DNA of 64,000 nt from Coffea arabica (taxonomy: Eukaryota > Streptophyta > Magnoliopsida > Gentianales > Rubiaceae): the NCBI RefSeq assembly GCF_036785885.1, contig NC_092310.1, positions 3,968,001 through 4,032,000 of the forward strand, written 5' to 3'. How positions within the stretch are numbered: the stretch's first letter is position 1; the number at the start of each line of letters is the position of its first letter. The translations under genes and the position numbers were made by a program. Below the pieces are notes generated by a model, which was not told the origin of the DNA, did not search any database, and was given only the letters and a program-made list of their open reading frames with translations. Of the stretch, positions 22,139-35,100 are shown in pieces.

Positions 22139-22820
22139 TGGATAATCACCTGTGAAAGTTTCTTTGTGGGTGTTTTAACCTTATATCAATTCAGGCCAAT
22201 TGATACCTTTTACTGATGTTGAGCTAGCATTCAAATTGGGTAAGGGAAACAAAAAGGAAAAGTTGGAAATTAGTGATTTGTTGTCGTGAGACTTTTTATT
22301 TTGGTGGTGGCTTACAAGTGAAACAGCAGAAGTGTCATTTTGTCACACCAATTACAAGAATCCATTATCCACTGATGTTCAATTGGTTTGAGTTGTATAC
22401 ATAGTAATTTTAGTGAAATGTAGCAACTGAAAATTGTTAGGGGGTAAAATTGATAACAAGTAATAGTTCAAGAGAACAAGTTGCAATTGACGCTGGAAAA
22501 ACTAATGCTAATAAAAAAAACACAAGTGATTGACCTCTGCTTGAGTCCTGAATTTAAAAGTGGACGATAATTACCAAAAGAAAATTATTTTGAATAAGCA
22601 CTAAAATGGAAACAAAGAACATTCAAATCCTAGGAACTCTATTCGAGATTCTACAAAACAGAAGCACAATTTCGAAACAAAGAGCACATTTACTTCAACA
22701 GCAACAGCCTTGCATACACCACAAATCAGTTTCATTAAAAAAGGCATTGTCCAACATGTAGCCAGAGTAGTATTTTTTTTTTCTTTTTTGGCAGAGTATG
22801 ACTTTCACAATCATAATAAT
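22139..22820. other. Intergenic, nothing recognised
   Basis: AT-rich sequence without a convincing gene, RNA or repeat structure on either strand. Confidence 0.5.
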
Positions 22821-22821
22821 A

Positions 22822-22931
22822 TACTCCATCCGTTCCAAAAAAAGATGGTTACTTTTTGGGAGGAGTGCTTTTTATCAATAGTAAAGATAATTTGGTCAAT
22901 TTTGCATTACTTTTTTATTATGGGACAATGC
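22822..22931. mobile_element. Stowaway-like (Tc1/mariner) MITE fragment
   Basis: TACTCCATCCGTTCCAAAAA resembles the CTCCCTCCGTCCC terminus typical of Stowaway elements and is preceded by TA. TTATGGGACAATG near 22918-22930 looks like a worn right end. It touches the long-inverted-repeat element that follows. Confidence 0.45.
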
Positions 22932-22934
22932 TTT

Positions 22935-25900
22935 AGTAACGACAGTTATGGTAACGAAACAGTTTTTTACCTGATATAACAGGTTGTTGCACTTTTAGCG
23001 ACCATTTGATTACTTGATGGACCTATCAACCTAAATAGGATAACACTTAAAAATAAGAAAGTAAGTTTCCCATCTAAAATAGTAAGTTAACCTTAATAAA
23101 TTAGTAGCTTTTATACTTCAAAAGGTAAATTTGAATAAATATTAAACTAACTTTTTAAATAAATAAATTACTACTTTATATCCCAAACTTAATTTTTAGG
23201 GAGTAAGTTTAATTCAAGTAATAGTAAGTTTTTATACATAAATAGTAATTCTTACTGATAATATAGTAAATTTGATTAATAATCAAAACTTACTGATTTA
23301 TGGGACACATATACTATTTTACTTTAAAACATATTTCAAACTAGTATTAGGAAATTTATTTGAAATAACGATAAGATGTTTTATTAATGATTAATGCTTA
23401 GTACCTTGGTTAGTAAGTACTCGTAATATACCTATATAATACATGATTATAGGTATAATTTAAAATTATTTTGTATTTATATATTTTAAAATACTATGAA
23501 AAATAGTTTGACTTTTTACATAATCTCGTAAAATATATAATAAAATTTTATCATATTATAAGTTTTTAATCATTTTCAATTTTTAAAAGTTTGAAAGTTT
23601 GGATAACAATAACAACAAATCTTCCTAGTTATATATAGAATATCACTTGTTTATATATCAAAATTTTTATAAGTTAACACCTATGAATATAATAACATGA
23701 TAAAGTTTTAATAAATTTACATTTGGGATACAAGAAATAATAAGAGTTAAAGCCCAAACAAAATGAGAAATAATATAACAATAAAAATGACAAAATTAGT
23801 ATAACAATTAATATAAGAAAATCAGTATGATTGGACTTTTTGGGAGATTGTTCATAAAAATGGGATCCAACAATTATAAATGAGAATCACATGCATATAT
23901 AATCTATTGTATAATTTAAATTAAATTTAGTCCATGTATAAAATGGTCCTAAAATAATTAGTACACTATGATACAATGCTATTTTAACAACAAAATTTTT
24001 TTTTTACTAAAAGTCTCAAATATCCATGACATACGTATGAGGGAAATTTTACCATATTTGTATCTCACATCTAATCATTAAAGTTAATTTGAGAAAAAAT
24101 ATTTTTGACAATAGAATTATTTTGAATTTAGTTAACAAGTTGAGATTTTTTAAACAATAAAAGTGAAATATTTTGGGAACTTAGTTGTTTATTTTCCCAT
24201 AATTAAAAATTGCTATATTTTTGCAATTGTTGCCATTGACTTTTCATTCTGTAGACTAATTATTATCAATGCAAAATTAGTTTTATTAACAATAATTGAA
24301 GTTCCATTGATCTGAGGATTGGCATTCTATTGCTATTATTTTATATGTAAATATTTAACCTAAGTAATAAAATAAATAATAGCTACTTAAAAAAAGGAAA
24401 TTGGTGCTCAATTAATTGTGGCGTAAAATATTAGTATACAATTAAGTAGAGCTTGAAATGGAATTAAATTTATTTAGTATTTTACTGCTAACAACTTTGA
24501 CCACATCTAATGGTTAAAGAAAAAATAAAAGAGATGTAGAGATTGGGATTGGTTCCTTAGTGTGAAAAAGGAAAGTTCCTCTAAAGTAATGCTGCGTGAA
24601 ATTCTGGATGCATATGAAATTAGAAATATGATAACTTTGTAATTCATTCTCATTCATGATGAATTTCTTCAATTCTATATAGAATCATAATTTTTTTCGT
24701 TCAGTACGAAAATATTATTTTTTTGTCATATTGATGGCTTTGCTTTTAAGATTATCTACATGTCGGTGGTTAGTATTATTGACAAGATTAGAGGTCATGG
24801 AAAATGTTACTAATTTTAGGAGAAATTATGTATTGTAAAAATGGTTTAATAATTTTCTACTAAGCATAACTACTACATACAAAAAGAAAAGATATTTGAT
24901 TTTATTTTGCTTTGATTAGAAGGACTTGTATTGGTAATAAAGGAAATTTCAATTCAACAATCAACGTACACATGATTACAGTAATTTTTTAGTCAATTAG
25001 ACTAATATATGCCATAAAGTAGTAAGATTTAGTCATTTGTGAATTGATAATTTTAACAGTTTACATAACATTCATCTATAAAAAATTATGATTATTATAA
25101 AATGACATTTTATAATAATTTACATACCATTTGCCAATAAAAAAAGAGTTTGATAGAAAAAATATAGAAACAAATCCATAATGTAAATGAGACAAAGTAT
25201 GTTTGAAAGTCACGGAACTTAACATATGGGTAATTTGACTATAATTTTCAAAGATTATGCTACATTAATACAACTTTAATTTTTATACTTGTGACCCAGA
25301 AAATAAATTTATTAAAATTTTACCATTTTATTAAATTCATAGGCATTAATATATGAAAATTGTGATGTATAAGTAAGTGCTATTTTATATACAACTCGAA
25401 AAATTTGTTGTTATTATAATACAACTTTAACTTTTATACTTGTGACCCAGTAAATAAATTTATTAAACCTTTATCATTTTATTATACTCATAGGTATTAA
25501 TATATGGAAATTGTGATATATAGATAAGTGCAATTCTATATATAACTCGAAAGATTTGTTGTTATTGTCATCCAAACTTTCTAACCTTTCACAAATTCTA
25601 AAATAATTCAAAATTTATAATATGAAAATTTTTTCTTACATATTTTATAAGGTCATGTGCAAAAAAAAAAAGTTTTCATAGTATATTTAAAATGCTTAAA
25701 ACATATAACATTTATAAATGATACATACAATTGTGTATCATACATTTACATTACGAGTAATTACTAACTAAAATACTAAGTTTCAATCATTAATAAAAAA
25801 TCTCAGCATTATTTCAAATAAACTTCCTAATACTTGTTACATATTAGTTTTTTAAGTAAAATAGCAAATTTATACCACAAACTAGTAGGTTTTGACCACT

Positions 25901-26247
25901 AACCAATTTTACTATTCTATCAACAATATTTATTATTAATCTATAAAAACTTACTATTACTTGAACTAAACTTACTCTCCAAAAAGTAAGTTTCGGATAT
26001 AAAGTAGTAATTTATTTCAAAAAAAAAAGTAAGTTCCATGCATATTTATTCTAATTTACTTTTTGAGACATAAAAGTTACTAATTTATCGAATTAACTTA
26101 CTATTCTTTATGTAAAACTTACTAACCAAATTTTTAGGTACTATCTTATTTAGGTGACCAGTCCAATAGATAATTAAATGATCACTAAAAGTGTTTTTAC
26201 CTGTTATATCAGGTAAAAAGAGTTTCGTTACCGCAACAATCGTTACT
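22935..26247. mobile_element. 3.3-kb element with about 0.8-kb terminal inverted repeats
   Basis: The ends read AGTAACGA...GGTAACGAAAC and their inverse. From the tips inward the two arms stay alignable in inverted orientation for about 830 bp: left arm 22935-23760, right arm about 25420-26247. They share blocks such as ACCTGATATAACAGGT and AGTATTAGGAA.TTTATTTG. The interior is AT-rich with no transposase. Long inverted repeats suggest a MULE-like or foldback non-autonomous element. I could not define a clear target duplication. Confidence 0.8.
25269..25570. repeat. About 152-bp direct repeat at the inner edge of the right arm
   Basis: Two units start ATACAACTTTAA and contain TTTTTATACTTGTGACCCAG or its close variant. 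The second belongs to the inverted-repeat arm; the first is an extra copy with no partner in the left arm. Confidence 0.8.
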
Positions 26248-26379
26248 TCAGACTTTTCCTTTTATTATGTTCTTATGAAGCGTACTCACTAGCGGAGAGA
26301 TGTCTTGGAAGTCAACATGTGTGAGGTCCGTTTGTTTGGTTTGTCTCGAGAGTTTACACGTCACTCGACCATATGTGTA

Positions 26380-27269
26380 TAGGGGTGGCAATGGGGTGGG
26401 GGATCCTTCCCCCGTCCCGTTGTTAAATAACTTCCCCCGCCCTTTGCCCCCCACCGCCCGCTTCGCCCCCGCCCCGTGTCCCCCGCAATCCCCCGCAGGG
26501 AAAGAAATCGAAGTGGAAGACTTCATCTATCAAAGTGCCTTCAGACACTTTGTAGTTAAGGGGAGACTTGTTTGCGATGCTTCCTTTACTCGTCGGAGGC
26601 TCTCTTGCCAGATCAGTGGCTAATGGAGCAGAGACGGTAGTGCCCAGGCTGGGAGCAGGAGCGTGAGTTGCGGTCGATCTGAACTCTGGAGGTGAGATAT
26701 AGTCCGTCAAGAAATATGGTGACCTCTGTTTATGTGTCTCAAAGTTTGTTGCTTTTGATCCAATTGTTGAGGGCCAGCTTCCCGGCGAGATCGCTGCCTT
26801 GGAGCGGCTAGACACCAACGATCTGGATATGTTGCGAGAGTGGAGGTTTGCGTTGGTGGTGGAAACGATGTGCTGATGTGCTGCCAGGCAGTGCGGACAG
26901 CAGCCGTGCAGCTAAGGGAGGAGGAGATGATGGCAACGGGTTGAACTCAGATTCAGAAGAAACCGTGATCTACTGCCCAGACTGGTTTGCAGGTATATTT
27001 TTAAACCAATAGAAGAAGATAGATGCAAGTCCCACACAAAGAAGAAAGGAAGAAAAAGGAGCCGACGGTGGATGGCCTGACCTACAGCTCGAAGAAAAAT
27101 TTGGGATTGTTGTGTATATATATATATATATTTTAATGTACGCGGGGACGGGGCGGGAATGGGGCGGATGTATGTTGCCCCGTCCCCCGCCCCATTTTGA
27201 GACGGGGGATATATTTTGCCCCCGCCCAATTTTTATCCCTGCAGGCACCCGCACCCGTTGCCATCCCTA
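26380..27269. mobile_element. hAT-type MITE 1 with G+C-rich ends
   Basis: The ends TAGGGGTGGCAATGGGG and GTTGCCATCCCTA are inverted, and 8-bp flanks TATGTGTA/TTTGTGTA match at 7 of 8, as for hAT insertions. Long C-rich and G-rich stretches lie just inside each end. The middle 350 bp (about 26500-26900) has balanced composition and a 131-codon minus-strand frame, which may be captured gene DNA; I do not recognise it. Confidence 0.8.
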
Positions 27270-27277
27270 TTTGTGTA

Positions 27278-27960
27278 CATGAGCATCCTCAAAATTGGAT
27301 GGTGTATGTCACACACTAAGTGTTTTAATCTTTCATTCACTACTAGTGAGTTAAATAACCACCAGCAGCTTGGGCTGGCAGCGACTGCCAAAGACTTCAA
27401 AGTTTTGGTCATCATTCGTCACAGTAGGTTGTTTCCTCAAATTCGTATATGTTGGGGCTCACATCATTTATTTGGTTCGATGGTGATTCAAACATCATGA
27501 TCTTTCCTATAGATTCAGTTGAGCCTCCTCTGAATTAAGTTAGAGTAGTAGTAGAGTAAATAAATGACGAATTACCAAAAAAAAAACCAGTGAGTTAAAT
27601 GTTTGGGCCCACATTTTTCTACTAATAAAATAACTTTCATTGGATATATAAGTGCAAAGATTGAAATTGGATGAGAAATACATTTCCATTTTGGATAAGT
27701 GACAATAGATTTGATACAAATTAAAAAGAAAAGTATGACACTTTCAATAGGACAGACGAGTAATATATCGATGAATATGTAAAAATTGGCATCTCTAAGC
27801 ATTGAATCAATGATTATAATTCAGGAGTTAGTATTATGCAAGTTTGGATGAACAAATGAATTTTGATGCAGATGCTGATCATACATACAGGGCAAGAACA
27901 ACGTGCAAATCAGATGATTCGGGTAAAGAATATGTACAAACAAGGCAATCAATCTGAAAA
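27278..27960. other. Intergenic, nothing recognised
   Basis: No conserved frame or structured repeat is visible between the hAT element and the orphan exon. Confidence 0.5.
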
Positions 27961-28152
27961 CTAGTAGCGAGCAATACGAGGGTCAAGGTCCATCTGCTTC
28001 CTTGTTTTCCCAGGAAATAGATCCTTGGATATGATCAAACAAGGAAGAAGACCAATCAATGTTGTGAATGGAAATCGAGCCACTGCATCATGCCTTCCAA
28101 GTGAGACAATAACCTTCCCATCCGTTCCCAGTTTTCGTTCATCCTCCTTGTA
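27961..28152 (-). pseudogene. Orphan last exon of an AIF/FSP1-like NAD(P)H oxidoreductase
   Basis: The minus-strand frame of 63 codons plus stop includes KVIVSLGRHDAVARFPFTT, then LIGLLPCLIISKDLF and GKTRKQMDLDP before the stop. This pattern (VVSLGRxxxVAxFPF ... KSxDLFVGKTRKQ) is the C-terminal end of plant apoptosis-inducing-factor homologue / ferroptosis-suppressor-like FAD oxidoreductases, which reduce quinones with NAD(P)H. I found no FAD- or NAD-binding GxGxxG exon upstream to about 29200, so this is a stranded fragment rather than a working gene. The recognition rests on remembered family features. Confidence 0.7.
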
Positions 28153-29230
28153 TAAAATGACTCAAAATAGATTAGGTTTCATGCACTAAAAAAACTCAGA
28201 TTAATAATATCATTGCCAACTGTTGGATTCAAGATGGAGAAGGCTTCAATCAAGTCCGGTCTCTTTGTTGCTCTCTTTGTTCTTCCAATCTGTTAGTCTC
28301 TCCCTTTCTCTGTTGATCTTCTCATCTACACTGACAATCATCGCTTGCTTTCCTCTCAGAAAAAGTCATTTATTTATTCATTTATTTTGCAGTATCATCA
28401 CTGCCAATAATGAAAGGGATGGAGGCCAATCTGACGACACAAAGTTTCAAGCTCTGGACACAAATTTAGGTCTACTCAGACACAAAATACTAATCCAAGA
28501 ATTAGACCTAAAAAACCAAAATCCCGTAGCAAAGCTGCTCATAGAGCATTGTTTTTAAGCTCAAAATTGATTGTTCCTCCGTTTTCTTTCTCTTGTCCCT
28601 TTATTCATGTTAGTTTCAGCCAAAATTAGAGCAGAACTGCTTTTATATAAAAATGAGAAGAAATTGAAGAAATATGAAACTTACAATTCACTGGTCAGTC
28701 CAAGAATTGATGAAGCTTCTCTATAAAGAACGATGACTGGTGGAATTATTGAAGACTTGAAGTTGCAAAAAGTTTTGGGATGGAGCCTTAGATATAAGCT
28801 CCATTCCGGTTCCAAGAATTTCTTTATGGAAGACAGAACTTTTTATTATTGGCCTTTCCATGCAAAGTGATTTCCTCTATTTCCGGCCAATTTTTCCATG
28901 CTCCGGTTCCAAGAATTTCCGCTGCATTCAATCAAGCACATTGAATTTAAATTCCATTTTTTTCACACTTTGGCAGGAGCAAGGATTTCGTTGCATGTAA
29001 ATCTAGATACATACTCGTTGCGATATTTTGTTATTGCTTGCTACGAATTCTGGTCATAGTTGATTGTAGAATCATTTCTTGTGGGAACTAATTATTTACA
29101 TTACATACTATCAACTCCTTAATTTAGGTTGACTTAGCACAATTGCAGATGCAAACCGAGAAATAAGCCGCTAGCACTAATTGAAGTCCACAATTAAAAT
29201 CTCACGGGTGAGATCTAAGCCATCAAAGTC
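28153..29230. other. Intergenic with short frames, no gene supported
   Basis: A hydrophobic N-terminal-like frame starts near 28234 and pyrimidine-rich, splice-acceptor-like DNA lies near 28380-28393, but nothing confirms a gene. The segment 28985-29085 resembles 61640-61740 over about 95 bp, a dispersed repeat of unknown type. Confidence 0.35.
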
Positions 29231-29241
29231 TCACCTAAATT

Positions 29242-30043
29242 TAGGGATGGCAATGGGGGCGGGTGCCCGCGGGGGGCTCTCGGGGCGGGGGTTGGGGCGG
29301 GGGCGGGGGGGAATTTTTTCCCCCCGCTTAGAAACGGGGCGGGGGACGGGGGAGTATACCCCCGCCCCATCTCCCGCCCCGCCCCCACAAAAAATATATA
29401 TATATATATATATAATTATATATAATATGTAAGTTAATTAGTTATAAACTTATGATAATGATATTATTAGTTAGATATATTATATAATGTATAGTAGTTT
29501 ATGTAATATAATTGATATTATCAATTATATGAATAATTATACATGTCTACTAATAAAATTTATTAATTAGTTATACTAAATTTACTAATACATTTATACT
29601 AAATTTCTAATTACACTTAATAGAATAACACTTTTTTCTCAAAAAAAAAAGCACAAACACAATAATGAATTAGTGATTGCATTTGTACTAAAAGTGAAAA
29701 CTTGACTATTTTAGTTAAATTTATTTCATCATATTGGATTGTATTCAAATAACTTCTGTTTGATTGTTTTTATGAGTTTCAATTGTAAAATTACAATGAA
29801 TAATAGTTTGGTGATGTGTTGATATTTTAGTACTTAATTATTTATTAAAATTTAATTATAATAAAATTATATAATAAAAGTTTATTAACCCCGCGGGGGA
29901 AGAGGGGCAAGGCGGGGCGGGGCGAGGGGAGCGGGAGGCGGGAGGCGGGGGACGGGGGGAACTAATAGGCAACGGGGCGGGGTTGGGGGGACGGGGGACG
30001 GGGGAGGGGTCCCCCGCCCCAACCCCGCCCCATTGCCATCCTA
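29242..30043. mobile_element. hAT-type MITE 2 with G+C-rich ends
   Basis: The ends TAGGGATGGCAATGGGGGC and CCCCATTGCCATCCTA are inverted; 8-bp flanks CCTAAATT/CCTAAACT match at 7 of 8. About 150 bp at each end is almost purely G/C, with repeated GGGGCGGGG and GGGGGACGGGGG runs, while the 470-bp middle is almost pure A/T. It shares end sequences with 26380-27269, so both belong to one family. Confidence 0.88.
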
Positions 30044-30051
30044 CCTAAACT

Positions 30052-30565
30052 CTTTTCTTTCCCTTCTCTCTAGAACTCTTTCAATCAATATTTTTTCCAT
30101 CTCTTCAATGAAAGAGAGACCAAATTTGGCCTTTCTCCATGGGAGGAAGTACTTTTTATAGTTTTTAGTTTTTCTTATATGAATAAATTCTCTCCTAGGA
30201 TTTTCTAATGAGATAATTCTTCTCTCCTAGGATTTCCTAGTAAGAGTTTCTTCTCTCCCAAATTATTCTGGTGAGAGTTTTATTTTCTTTTGGATTTTTC
30301 TTTGTAAGAGTTTTTTAGGGTTTTATCTTTGTAAAATTTGAGATTCTGTAAATCTAAAATCTAGTTTCTCATATATACAATTTCTCCATTATTATCATAT
30401 CTAAATTTCTCTTTGGATTTGAATTAGTTTTAAACAGATCTAATTATCAGCAAACATGCACTGATGTATTGAGCTACAATGACTCATCCGAATAGAAGAT
30501 ATATGGGAGCATCAATGTTATCTTTATTTGTATTGTTTTCTTAGATCTGTTATATTTATTGATTT

Positions 30566-30628
<63 letters not shown>

Positions 30629-31063
30629 GTCATGTTTGTTTGATGTATTTTCTATCATTAGTACAAATTTGTTTGAATGAAATGATCTTTTCTATCAAAA
30701 AAGAAAAGGTCTCACATTTAACGACTTGTATATGAGACTTTGTCTCATTTTTTGAAATCATGTGGTAAAATCTTTTATTATATATATGGTTTTATACGAA
30801 GACAAATAGTAAACCGTTATATATCTTTGCTAGACTAGCACGGAAAGGGTATGAATCTCTTGCCACTCTTTACCCCTAGCCCACCTGATTTTCCTCTCTA
30901 CTAAAAGGATGTACTTTAAGGTTTTGATTTCCATTTCAAGCTGTGCTAGTGTGACACAAATTTACAATTTTGCAACTTATAAATGGTCCACGGTTAAGAT
31001 TTAAGGCATTAAAGCCTAATACTATGTATAGCATGATTTGTCTCGTATCTTGAAATCAAGTGA
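30052..31063. other. Intergenic AT-rich DNA
   Basis: No gene is visible. It contains a long (AT)n tract at 30569-30625. Confidence 0.5.
30569..30625. repeat. (AT)n microsatellite
   Basis: About 28 uninterrupted AT units. Confidence 0.97.
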
Positions 31064-31072
31064 TAATAATTA

Positions 31073-31275
31073 GGATAAATTACATTTTACCCCCCTATAA
31101 TTTAGCATTTTTACATAACTCCCCTATGATTTCAAAAGTTATACATAACCCCTTCATGGTTTGGATTAAAGTGTCAAAGTGACGGAAATAGTTACTCGTA
31201 ATAGAACTTCTAAAAATGTCGAAATTATATGTAAAAAAAATGTTAAACCATGAGGGGGTAAAGTGAAATTTACCC
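31073..31275. mobile_element. Short MULE-type MITE, same family as 21657-22129
   Basis: Perfect 9-bp flanks TAATAATTA (31064-31072 and 31276-31284). The ends GGATAAATTACATTTTACCC and GTAAAGTGAAATTTACCC match the 473-bp copy, and the shared block AACTTCTAAAAATGTCGAAA is internal. This copy is 203 bp and lacks the central part, so it is an internal-deletion derivative. Confidence 0.9.
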
Positions 31276-31284
31276 TAATAATTA

Positions 31285-32125
31285 TATGATTCTATTTAAA
31301 AAGTTAAGTAAACAGACGGTATGAATTTAGAACACTCAAGCACATTGATGGGAGGCAAGATTTGAACCCTTGACCTCCCACCCCACTATATACAGTGGTG
31401 GCCAACTCCTCTATTGGGAGTTGGTTTATCCTTTATATGTACAATGATGAAAATGAACAAGCTTCAGACGGTTAATGATCATCACAAAGTTGTAACGTCC
31501 TCAAAGGGATAATACAAGTCTGGGAGAATGCAAAAGCTTCAACCGTTAAAAATAAAATGCTTCAGATGACAATCTGTTTCTCTTTTAAGGAGCTTTACTC
31601 CAACATAGCAGGAGCTTTACTCCAACATAGCTCCTAATGGAGATCATCAGAGAGTTGAAGCATCTTCAAAGTGTTAACATTTTTGGGAAAAGAAATTTCC
31701 TGCCACTCTACTTCATAAAACAGACAGCAAAAAATTATCAGAATGTTACCTTACAGTACTGCTTCAATTATGACCGGCCAACAAATCAAATTGTTAAGTA
31801 TGTACATCGGCCAGGAAAGGTGTCATTTGGTAACCAGAGGAATGAAAAAAGAAAGTGCTTGAAATCATTTTGAGTTCCAAAATGCTGATAATCTTTTGAT
31901 GGTTCAAAGAAGAAGATCAAGTCCACAGCTTTAATCTCTTTCAATCTGTGAAATTACGCTTTCTTAATGACAACAATTAGCTTATAAATTGAAAGGAAAC
32001 CAATATTTACAGAAAGGAATAGAGAAATCAATATCCACTGAGAACAAATTTAGTGAACTAATGAGATTAAAAGAAGGGACCAAGAAAAGCGAATACATTA
32101 GAGAGAACAAAGCAGAGGTGAAAAT
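31285..32125. other. Intergenic and 3' flank of the CNL pseudogene
   Basis: No gene is visible. On the minus strand, 31360-31430 contains GTCAAGGGTTCAAATCTTGC, which resembles a tRNA B box, so a SINE remnant is possible. The short sequence GGAGCTTTACTCCAACATAG is repeated in tandem at 31589-31608 and 31612-31631. Confidence 0.35.
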
Positions 32126-32130
32126 CTTAC
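32126..32130 (-). other. Likely 3'-UTR splice donor of the CNL pseudogene
   Basis: TCCT|GTAAGATT on the minus strand, 24 bases after the stop, mirrors the donor 17 bases after the stop of the intact paralogue. Confidence 0.45.
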
Positions 32131-32153
32131 AGGACGACTTAGAAAGATGAATG

Positions 32154-35100
32154 TTAATCAATATCAAGCTCCATGTGTGAAATCTTTGACCACTCTGAGT
32201 CGTCCCCACTTTCAAAATTGCACCTATCGATTAACAGAGAACAATCAATAATCCGCAGATATGTTAATTTAGTGAGGCGTCTCATGGCAGCCATGGAGGG
32301 CAAATATTGAAGCTCTTCGCAACTCTCTAATACTAGTCTTTCAAGAGACGCAAGGTTCCCAATCCAATGTGGTAATGCTTTAATTCTTCCAAAGTCGAAT
32401 AGAGATAGTGACGTGAGAGTAGTCAAGTATTGGAGCTGATGTGGAAGAGACTCCATATCAGACATCCCATTTAACTCAAGCTCACAGAGTGTTGATGATG
32501 ATAGTAATCCAGACCAATCAACCAAGGAGTAATCTGAGAAGGGCCCGATCATCATTGTCGTTAAGCAAGTAAGAAAGGCAAATCCTTTGGGCATATCATT
32601 GATCAATTCGGGGCAATTGGTTAAGATGCAGGTCTCGAGAGAAGGCGTCTGTTGCAAATCAAGTGGAAAGGAGACCAGATTGGGACATTCATACACCTGA
32701 AGGCTCTGAAGAGGTGAACAGGACTCTAGCATTTCACTGGCTATAGTGGTCAACCCATCACAATCAGAAATTGTCAAACTCTTGAGAGACTTGAGGAGGC
32801 TTTTCTGTCCATCGTTCCGATTTTCTCCAAGATCAATTAGGGGGCATACCCGTATAGACAAATCACGAAAGGCCTGGAACTTATACAGATTTTCCGGCAA
32901 CTCCCTCAAATTATCACAGTCAAACAATTTTAAACTCTCAAGACAGGTGCCGCAATTTAATCTTCTTAGACTCGTCACATTGGGGCAATACGACACTTGT
33001 AGATGTTGAAGACTTGGAAAATGACACAGTCGCTCGACCATTTCACTCGGTAGAAGCTCACAACCATCTCCTAGAGTCAAAGAACTCCCTTGGTGGCTAC
33101 CATCTTCTGAATTCAAAGGTCTTTTCACCAAATGGAGAGATTCTATTTGTTGATGAGCTTCAGAATTATGTCGCGAAGACATACTTCCATCTAGTTTGAG
33201 TGACGAGAGAGTGGTTCTATTGTTTAAAACCTTTTCTGCCAGAGAAGAGTGGCAATAGAATCTGATTTCGAGCTCCTCAAGAGTTGGAAAATGACTAGGA
33301 GTTGGAGCAGTGGTCAGTTGGGAGCAACCACTGATAGACAACCTCTTCAGCACAGGACAGGAAATGCAGCTACATCTTCATCCGTTGTTGATCTCACTTC
33401 GTCTGGGTCCCTCCACTCAACCAAATTCACCATATCTTCTAGAGTGAGGCTTTTAAGGGCTGGAAAGAATTTGCATTCACTAGTGCTCCCTCTTCCATCC
33501 TGCTTATCAAAAATACCATAGAATGAAAGGCCAATGCATGTTAAGTTTTCCAATTTACTCAAAGAAAGAAGTTGGAGGAATGGTAGTTCTCCTAGCCCAG
33601 CAGGGAGTTCTCTGCATCTGTTGCAACCTTTTAACTCCAGGGACACTAATTTCGACAAATTCATAAACCATTGCGGAAATTGGTAACCCATAAAATCTTG
33701 AATTTCTGACATTTGTAAATAATAGTGAGGTTGGAGACCTTCCAACACAGCTCCATCGCCGTTATCACTCTCCCGATCCCCACTTCCCTACTCGAATACC
33801 AACCTAGACAGATTTGACTTTTCAATTAATTTTGCTAGTGCAGCTCCTTCTTTACTCTTTACTAACTTAAGATTTCTTATCACCAACGATCCTTTGAGAT
33901 CTTTCAAGGTTCCAAGCTCTTCAACGCCACAACCCTTCTCTTCTCCTATGTTAAAGAACTCTAATGTTTGAAGGCTAGTCAATCGTCCCAGTTTGATCGG
34001 CATTTGGAGTTCTGCATCACTATGATAATAGTGAAGATGTCTCAAGCTAATCAAATTGCTTGTGCCCTCTGGAAGACCTTCATGAAGTTTTTCACCATTG
34101 ATCCTCAGTGTTTGCAAGTTGTAAAGCTTGCAAAGAGATTCTGGCAAAGTTGTAATACCAGAATCTGATATATCAAGAAACCGTAAATGTAACAGGCTGC
34201 CAATGGAGTTTGGCAGCACATTGACATCTGGTCCAGCCAATTTCAGAACATGCAAGTACTCCATCTTTGATAACATGTTATCAGATATGCCATTCTCTAG
34301 AAATAATGTGCGAAGTGAGGTTGGAATTTTCTCTGTGATATTTTTTGCCTTTGCTTCAGATGAGTACAATGCAAGGTAGCGGTACTGATTGCTGCTTTTA
34401 GGATTCAAGATTGATTTTGCAAAATCATGCACAAGATCATGCATTTTATAATATGTTCTCTCCTCTTCTTCTACTTTTTCCAACAAGGAAGCCTGCAGCA
34501 AAATTCTCAAATAGTCACTCCCTATTTCCTCCATCACACTTCCATTTTGGTGGCCTGGTTGAAGAAAGCCTTCCGCCATCCAAAGCTCAGTTAATAGATC
34601 TTGTTCCAATTCAGTATCCTGGGGGAAGATCGAGCAGCATGCAAAACATTTCTTGGCTGATACAGGTGACAAATGATCAATACTCACCTTAAGTATTTGC
34701 TCGATCTCACCTTGATCTCCATCCAAGAGTCTCCTCCACAATAGACAGCCACTTTTCCTTTCCCTTGTTACGTAACATACCTTCAATTAAACTTGCTGCT
34801 AGTGGTAGACCATCACATCTTCTAAGAATTTTCTCCTTTAATGCTTCCAATTCCTTTGGTACTCCTTCCCCTCTAATTGCCTTTTCTTTCAGAATAGACC
34901 AACACTCATCGTCGGCTAGCCTTCCCAAGATATATGGACCATCATTCATCTTCATATGTATAGACATTGCATCAGCTACTGGGTCCAGACAAGTAGTAAC
35001 AAGACACCAGCTTCCTTTGGTTGGATTGAGTCCCTCCAAAGTGGTGAAAAAGTCATTCCACAATCCTTCTTCATGATTCCACACATCATCAAGAACAAGG

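Noticed and set aside
22822..26270. A 9-bp target duplication for the long-inverted-repeat element
   Set aside because: The nearest flanking 9-mers match at only about 5 of 9. Similar TTTTATTATG words outside both ends are not adjacent to the tips.
28223..28480. A possible small secreted peptide: MEKASIKSGLFVALFVLP-like start at 28234 and an acceptor-like TTTTGCAG near 28386-28393
   Set aside because: A spliced frame of about 44 codons can be imagined, but no conserved motif, promoter or paralogue supports it.
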